Part shown: piece by piece, positions 6,442 through 10,139 of the stretch
Position numbering within the stretch: position 1 is the first letter of the stretch
Layout of the letters: the number at the start of each line of letters is the position of its first letter
From: Rhizobium sp. LCM 4573
GTDB taxonomy: Bacteria > Pseudomonadota > Alphaproteobacteria > Rhizobiales > Rhizobiaceae
Direction: 5' to 3'
Assembly (NCBI RefSeq): GCF_001854865.1
Contig: NZ_MDDW01000005.1
Coordinates: 211,183 to 221,321, forward strand
DNA length: 10,139 bases
Translations under genes and position numbers: made by a program
The notes under the pieces: generated by a model
Databases searched by the model: none
Told to the model about the DNA's origin: nothing
Seen by the model: the letters and a program-made list of their open reading frames with translations, nothing else

Positions 6442-6513
6442 GATAAAACCCAAGTTAGCCGCTCAATCTTGGCGCATCTTGGGCAGTTTTGCTTTGAGAG
6501 CAATTCGCTCAAA
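6442..6513 (-). other. leader with nested inverted repeats upstream of the aminotransferase
   Basis: The 100-bp gap between the SHOCT-like lipoprotein and the aminotransferase holds two inverted repeats. TTTGAG (6493-6498) pairs with CTCAAA (6508-6513). CCCAAG (6449-6454) can pair with CTTGGG (6478-6483) or, over five bases, with CTTGG (6468-6472). On the minus strand the CTTGGG arm is followed by TTTTATC, so the fold could act as a weak terminator of the lipoprotein transcript or an attenuator of the aminotransferase. No known riboswitch pattern was recognised. Confidence 0.3.
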
Positions 6514-6522
6514 ACGCAAGAA

Positions 6523-6930
6523 CTAATTCTCGATCTGGGCCTGGGCAGCGCTTCCATGTTCGGCGGCGAGCTTTCTGAGCTCGTTCACCTGGCGCTGATA
6601 CTCGGCTTCCGAGATCGCGCCGGAGGCTCGCGCTCGGCCGAGCGCGGCAAGACGGCCTTCACTGGTGGAGGCGTCGTCATCGGCAATTTGCGTATTGGCG
6701 GCGGTGAGCTGCTTGTCGAAGGTCGGATAGGTGCCCGTCTTGCGCAGGGTCACCGGGCCCGGCGCAGGTCCGCTCGCGGGCGCCACGACCGTTGCGGTCG
6801 GCGCGGTATTCGGGATGCCGTCATCGAGCGCAAAGCTCTTGCTGTTACAGCCGGCGAGCGCAACAGGCATCACCAGGCCGAGGCCTATGAAAAAGGAAAA
6901 TCTCCCGATCCGGTGCCTCAGTTTTTCCAT
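6523..6930 (-). CDS. small lipoprotein with SHOCT-like C-terminal motif
   Basis: The product is 135 aa when started at the ATG at 6930. The N terminus is a lipoprotein signal: basic [10 protein letters not shown], a hydrophobic core (11-26) and lipobox ALAGC with Cys28 as the lipidation site. A Pro/Ala/Thr-rich linker (about 40-70) follows. Residues about 89-125 ([29 protein letters not shown]) are helical with the pattern of SHOCT short C-terminal domains (a hydrophobic helix, then G-x-I-[ST]-x-x-E-[FY]), a segment found at the ends of many secreted or membrane-linked bacterial proteins. A longer reading from 7020 would bury the signal behind 30 residues, so I reject it. The gene is divergent from phaC across 136 bp. 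The function is unknown; the SHOCT assignment is by motif only. Confidence 0.75.
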   Translation of the reverse strand: MEKLRHRIGRFSFFIGLGLVMPVALAGCNSKSFALDDGIPNTAPTATVVAPASGPAPGPVTLRKTGTYPTFDKQLTAANTQIADDDASTSEGRLAALGRARASGAISEAEYQRQVNELRKLAAEHGSAAQAQIEN

Positions 6931-7039
6931 TTCCGTTGTCCAGTTGTCATGCCCCGAACACGCTTCGCCCGAAGGTGTCGATTTCTGGCACTTGTATTCG
7001 TTTTCGGGCACAATGTACAAACGAAAACAACAACAAGCT

Positions 7040-7112
7040 GGACAGGATTTCCTGAGGAGGCTGCGAGTGGCGCAAAAGACCGGGGAAACGGGGCAATCGG
7101 GACAGGATTTCC
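7040..7112 (+). repeat. 13-bp direct repeat flanking the phaC start
   Basis: The word GGACAGGATTTCC occurs at 7040-7052 and again at 7100-7112, exactly 60 bp apart. The first copy ends just before the AGGAGG ribosome binding site (7055-7060) and the second lies inside codons 12-16 of phaC. Because the interval is a multiple of three, the in-frame reading of both copies gives GQDF. The pair may be a regulator site or the trace of a small duplication. Confidence 0.6.
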
Positions 7113-8917
7113 CGGGCTTCGACCCTAAAACGGTCGAGGCCTACATGGTCAAGGACCCGCACGCCTTGGCCATGAATCTCGCCCGTGCGCTCGAAAATCT
7201 CGGCAAGGCCGCTTCCGAATGGCTCCGTCCGCGCGAAAGAGGCGAGGTCTCTGATTCCATCGCCGATCCGGTCACCGATCTCGTGAAGACCATGTCCAAC
7301 GTGGCCGAATACTGGATGTCCGATCCCAAGCGGACGCTGGATGCGCAAACCATGCTGCTTTCCAGCTATATGGGCATCTGGATGCGCACGCTGGATCGGC
7401 TTTCCGGCCAGCCTGGAGACGAGGAAGCCGAACCTCCGCGGAAGGACAAACGCTTTGCCGACGAGGACTGGACGAAAAACCCCTTCTTCTCCTTCCTGAA
7501 ACAGACCTACCTAGTGACCGCGGACTGGGCGGACAGGCTCGTCACCGAAGCGGAAGGTCTCGACGATCATACAAGGCATAAGGCCGCCTTCTATGTGAAG
7601 CAGATCACGGCGGCGCTCTCGCCGGCCAATTTCGTGCTGACCAATCCGGAGGTCTATCGCGAAACGATCGCCACCAGCGGCGCCAACCTCGTTGAAGGCA
7701 TGCGCATGCTGGCGGAGGACATCGCGACCGGCGGCGGGGAGTTTCGGCTGCGCCAGACGGATCAATCCAGCTTCGCCGTCGGCCGGAATCTGGCCGTCAC
7801 GCCCGGCAAGGTGATCGCCCGCAACGAGGTCTGCGAGATTCTGCAATATGAGCCGAGCACGGAAACGGTCCTGAAGCGCCCGCTTCTCATCTGCCCGCCC
7901 TGGATCAACAAGTTCTACATTCTCGATCTCACGCCGCAGAAGAGCTTTATCAAGTGGTGCGTCGATCAGGGCCACACGGTTTTCGTGATCTCTTGGGTCA
8001 ATCCCGACGAGCGCCATGCGAGCAAGGACTGGGAGTCCTACATTCGCGAGGGCATAGATTTCGCGCTCGAAACGATCGAGAAGGCGACGGACGAAAAGAA
8101 GGTCAACGCCATCGGCTATTGCGTCGGCGGCACCTTGCTCGCCGCCGCGCTCGCCCTGCACGCGCAGGAAAAGGACCGCCGCATCGCATCCGTCACCTTC
8201 CTCACCGCGCAGGTGGATTTCACCCATGCGGGCGATCTCAAGGTCTTCGTCGACGAAGAGCAGCTCGCCGTCATCGAAAAGCAGATGGATGCGCTCGGCT
8301 ATCTCGAAGGGTCGCGCATGGCGGTGGCCTTCAACATGCTGCGCGCCTCTGAGCTGATATGGCCCTATGTGGTCAGCAACTATCTGATGGGACAGGAGCC
8401 CCTGCCCTTCGACCTGCTCTACTGGAATTCCGACAGCACCCGCATGGCTGCCGCCAATCACGCCTACTATCTGCGCAACTGTTATCTCAGCAACAATCTC
8501 AGCAAGGGCGAGATGAAACTCGCCGGCAAGGTGATCTCGCTGAAGGACATCAACATACCGATCTACAACCTCGCGACCCGCGACGATCATATCGCGCCCG
8601 CTAAATCCGTCTTTACCGGCTCCTCGCTTTTCGGCGGACCGGTGGAATTCGTGCTGGCCGGTTCCGGCCATATCGCCGGCGTCGTCAACCCGCCGGAAAA
8701 GCAGAAGTACCAATATTGGACGGGCGGCAGCAGTCACCAGGAACGATATGAGGACTGGCTTTCCACTGCGAGCGAGACGAAGGGGTCCTGGTGGCCCCAT
8801 TGGCATGCCTGGGTCGAGGCCAGGGACGCCGACCGCGTGCCGGCGCGCAAACCCGGCGGCGATGCGCTCGAAGCGATTGCCGATGCGCCCGGCACCTACG
8901 TACTTGCCCGCGCCTGA
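7067..8917 (+). CDS. phaC: class I poly(3-hydroxyalkanoate) synthase
   Basis: PhaC polymerises (R)-3-hydroxyacyl-CoA, mainly 3-hydroxybutyryl-CoA, into the storage polyester PHA on the surface of cytoplasmic granules. From the GTG at 7067 the protein is 616 aa, the usual size for class I synthases. The N-terminal half contains the PhaC_N region; the alpha/beta-hydrolase half has the lipase-like box GYCVGG with nucleophile C352, the acid D507 in TRDDHIAP and the base H535 in [11 protein letters not shown], together the expected Cys-Asp-His triad. Other family segments are [12 protein letters not shown] (277-288) and FLTAQVDF (378-385). The start is fixed by a strong AGGAGG six bases before GTG; an in-frame ATG at 7013 would add 18 residues but has no good ribosome binding site. 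No phaA, phaB or phaR gene is adjacent in the window. sfsA follows after 11 bp. Confidence 0.97.
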   Translation: MAQKTGETGQSGQDFPGFDPKTVEAYMVKDPHALAMNLARALENLGKAASEWLRPRERGEVSDSIADPVTDLVKTMSNVAEYWMSDPKRTLDAQTMLLSSYMGIWMRTLDRLSGQPGDEEAEPPRKDKRFADEDWTKNPFFSFLKQTYLVTADWADRLVTEAEGLDDHTRHKAAFYVKQITAALSPANFVLTNPEVYRETIATSGANLVEGMRMLAEDIATGGGEFRLRQTDQSSFAVGRNLAVTPGKVIARNEVCEILQYEPSTETVLKRPLLICPPWINKFYILDLTPQKSFIKWCVDQGHTVFVISWVNPDERHASKDWESYIREGIDFALETIEKATDEKKVNAIGYCVGGTLLAAALALHAQEKDRRIASVTFLTAQVDFTHAGDLKVFVDEEQLAVIEKQMDALGYLEGSRMAVAFNMLRASELIWPYVVSNYLMGQEPLPFDLLYWNSDSTRMAAANHAYYLRNCYLSNNLSKGEMKLAGKVISLKDINIPIYNLATRDDHIAPAKSVFTGSSLFGGPVEFVLAGSGHIAGVVNPPEKQKYQYWTGGSSHQERYEDWLSTASETKGSWWPHWHAWVEARDADRVPARKPGGDALEAIADAPGTYVLARA

Positions 8918-8928
8918 CCCCATCCGCA

Positions 8929-9648
8929 ATGCTGTTTGATCCGCCTCTCGTTCCCGCCACCCTGCTGCAACGCTACAAGCGTTTCCTGTTCGATGCCGTG
9001 CTGGAGGATGGCACGCCGTTCACCGGCTCGTGCCCCAATACCGGCTCCATGCGCGGGCTGACCACACCCGGCTCGCGGATATGGGTTTCCGAGCACGACA
9101 GCCCCACCCGCAAGTATCGGCACATGTTCGAGATGATCGAGGCGGACGGCACGCTCGTCGGCATCAATACCGGGCTTCCGAACCGCCTTGCCGAGGAAGC
9201 GATCCGCGCCGGGCTGCTCCCAAGCCTCACCGGCTATGAAACGATCCTGCGGGAGCAGCGATACGGCCGCAATTCGCGCATCGACTTCCTCCTGCTTGGC
9301 GAAGGCCTCCCCAATGCTTATGTCGAGGTCAAGAACGTGCATTTCATGCGCGAGCCGGGTCTTGCCGAATTTCCGGACACCGCCACGAAGCGCGGCGCCA
9401 AGCATCTCGAAGAGCTGGGCGACATGGCGGAAGCAGGTCACCGGGCGGTGATGCTCTATCTTGTGCAGCGGCAGGATTGCACGCGCTTCAGGATCTGCGC
9501 CGATCTCGACCCGCTTTATGCAGCCGCCTTCCGTCGAGCGACGGCCCGCGGAGTCGAGGCCTATGCGCTGCACTGCCGGGTAACACCGCATGAAATTGCC
9601 GCGACCGGGCTGATCGCCATGGACGAACCGGCCCCGGCTGTTTTATGA
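8929..9648 (+). CDS. sfsA: SfsA family protein (sugar fermentation stimulation protein homologue)
   Basis: The 239-aa protein aligns along its length with E. coli SfsA (234 aa), beginning with PPL-x-x-ATL-x-QRYKRFL (5-20). Conserved segments are CPNTGSM (35-41), INTGLPNRL (79-87), SRIDFLL (116-122), YVEVKNVHF (131-139) and [16 protein letters not shown] (148-163). The D119 and E133-x-K135 arrangement resembles a PD-(D/E)XK nuclease core after an OB-like N-terminal part, and DNA binding has been reported for the E. coli protein; its true role is not settled. The ATG at 8929 matches the E. coli start but no Shine-Dalgarno sequence precedes it, so translation may be coupled to phaC, whose stop lies 11 bp upstream. 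map follows after 24 bp in the same direction. Confidence 0.95.
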   Translation: MLFDPPLVPATLLQRYKRFLFDAVLEDGTPFTGSCPNTGSMRGLTTPGSRIWVSEHDSPTRKYRHMFEMIEADGTLVGINTGLPNRLAEEAIRAGLLPSLTGYETILREQRYGRNSRIDFLLLGEGLPNAYVEVKNVHFMREPGLAEFPDTATKRGAKHLEELGDMAEAGHRAVMLYLVQRQDCTRFRICADLDPLYAAAFRRATARGVEAYALHCRVTPHEIAATGLIAMDEPAPAVL

Positions 9649-9672
9649 ACGAAGAGATTGCGGGAAATAAAC

Positions 9673-10139
9673 ATGGTCAGTTACATTGAGGCGGTCTCCG
9701 CCCCTCCGAAGAATACGGGTGCGATCCGCCTCTATAGCGCGGAAGATTTCGTGGGCATGCGCAAGGCATGCCTCCTGACGGCGCGCTGCCTGGACGAGCT
9801 TGCGGCAATCGTCAAGCCGGGTGTCGCCACCAGCACGATCGACCGTTTCATCTTCGAATTCGGCATGGATCACGGCGCGCTTCCAGCGACGCTGAATTAT
9901 CGCGGCTATACGAAATCCTCCTGTACCTCCATCAATCATGTCGTCTGTCATGGCATTCCGGACGACAAGCCGCTCCGCGAGGGTGATATCGTCAATATCG
10001 ACGTTACCTATGTCCTGGACGGCTGGCACGGAGATTCGAGCCGGATGTATCCGGTGGGAGGCGTGAAACGCGCCGCCGAGCGTCTGCTGGAAGTCACCTA
10101 TGAATGCCTTCTGCGCGGCATCGCGGCCGTCAGGCCTGG
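9673..10139 (+). CDS. map: type I methionine aminopeptidase, 3' end beyond the window
   Basis: The enzyme removes the initiator methionine from new proteins in the cytoplasm and is essential in most bacteria. The first 155 codons are present; family members are about 250-280 aa, so the C-terminal part is outside. Seen here are NYRGYTKSSCTSINHVVCHG (75-94) with H93, equivalent to E. coli H79, and the metal ligands D110 (VNIDVT) and D121 (HGDSSRM), spaced by 11 residues as are E. coli D97 and D108. The remaining metal ligands (one His, two Glu) lie past the edge. The ATG at 9673 is preceded by GGGAAATAAAC. The N terminus is about 14 residues longer than in E. coli, which I believe is common in alphaproteobacteria. 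It follows sfsA by 24 bp and is probably co-transcribed. Confidence 0.95.
   Translation, partial: MVSYIEAVSAPPKNTGAIRLYSAEDFVGMRKACLLTARCLDELAAIVKPGVATSTIDRFIFEFGMDHGALPATLNYRGYTKSSCTSINHVVCHGIPDDKPLREGDIVNIDVTYVLDGWHGDSSRMYPVGGVKRAAERLLEVTYECLLRGIAAVRP

Noticed and set aside
5211..6443. Long plus-strand open frame (410 codons) opposite the aminotransferase
   Set aside because: A shadow frame; the minus-strand protein has all PLP-enzyme landmarks.
6423..6522. Possible riboswitch (such as a SAM-II type) ahead of the aminotransferase-hom unit
   Set aside because: The inverted repeats present do not fit any riboswitch consensus I know; left as a possible attenuator only.
7511..8929. Long minus-strand open frame (472 codons) opposite phaC
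   Set aside because: phaC on the other strand is unmistakable with its full catalytic triad; the opposite frame is a by-product of high G+C codon use and matches nothing I recognise.

Overview
The window looks like an ordinary, GC-rich core-chromosome segment from an alphaproteobacterium of the order Rhizobiales, most likely a Rhizobiaceae member (Rhizobium, Agrobacterium, Ensifer/Sinorhizobium or Shinella type). The evidence is the protein sequences (class I PHA synthase, SfsA, homoserine dehydrogenase with ACT domain, RecJ), promoter boxes matching the rhizobial CTTGAC-N17-CTATAT pattern, and a gene order (recJ / hom / aminotransferase / small lipoprotein / phaC / sfsA / map) that I recall as typical of rhizobia. 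Genus and synteny are inference from memory, not from a search. I see no mobile element, phage gene, CRISPR array or toxin-antitoxin pair.

Layout. 1-677: a possible terminator hairpin of an upstream gene, then an unrecognised lipoprotein with low-complexity body. 750-1860: a tRNA-Glu cluster of tRNA-Glu(TTC), tRNA-Glu(CTC), a PACE-family (AceI-like) efflux transporter gene, then a second tRNA-Glu(TTC) identical to the first. The two TTC copies share nearly the same promoter with the same 17-bp spacing, so the cluster looks like a duplicated promoter-plus-tRNA cassette bracketing the transporter and the CTC gene. 1896-6930, minus strand: in transcription order, a small SHOCT-like lipoprotein, an AlaC/DapL-like PLP aminotransferase, hom and recJ. 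Inverted repeats lie in each of the three gaps. The one after hom resembles an intrinsic terminator and overlaps the most upstream possible recJ start codon, which argues for a shorter RecJ. 7067 to the end, plus strand: phaC, sfsA and map (cut by the window edge), tightly spaced and probably co-transcribed, divergent from the lipoprotein.

How the genes relate. The aminotransferase and hom form an amino-acid unit: hom makes homoserine for threonine and methionine, and the aminotransferase probably connects an amino acid such as alanine to glutamate. phaC polymerises 3-hydroxyacyl-CoA into carbon-storage polyester, while sfsA and map are neighbours with no evident functional link. recJ provides a DNA-repair exonuclease. 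The tRNA-Glu genes supply both glutamate anticodons.

I do not find a convincing undescribed system. The points most worth a second look are the duplicated tRNA-Glu cassette around the PACE gene, an inverted repeat centred on the PACE -35 box, a perfect 20-bp palindrome between the aminotransferase and hom, the hairpin that redefines the recJ start, a 13-bp direct repeat flanking the phaC start, and the absence of a visible ribosome binding site for sfsA.
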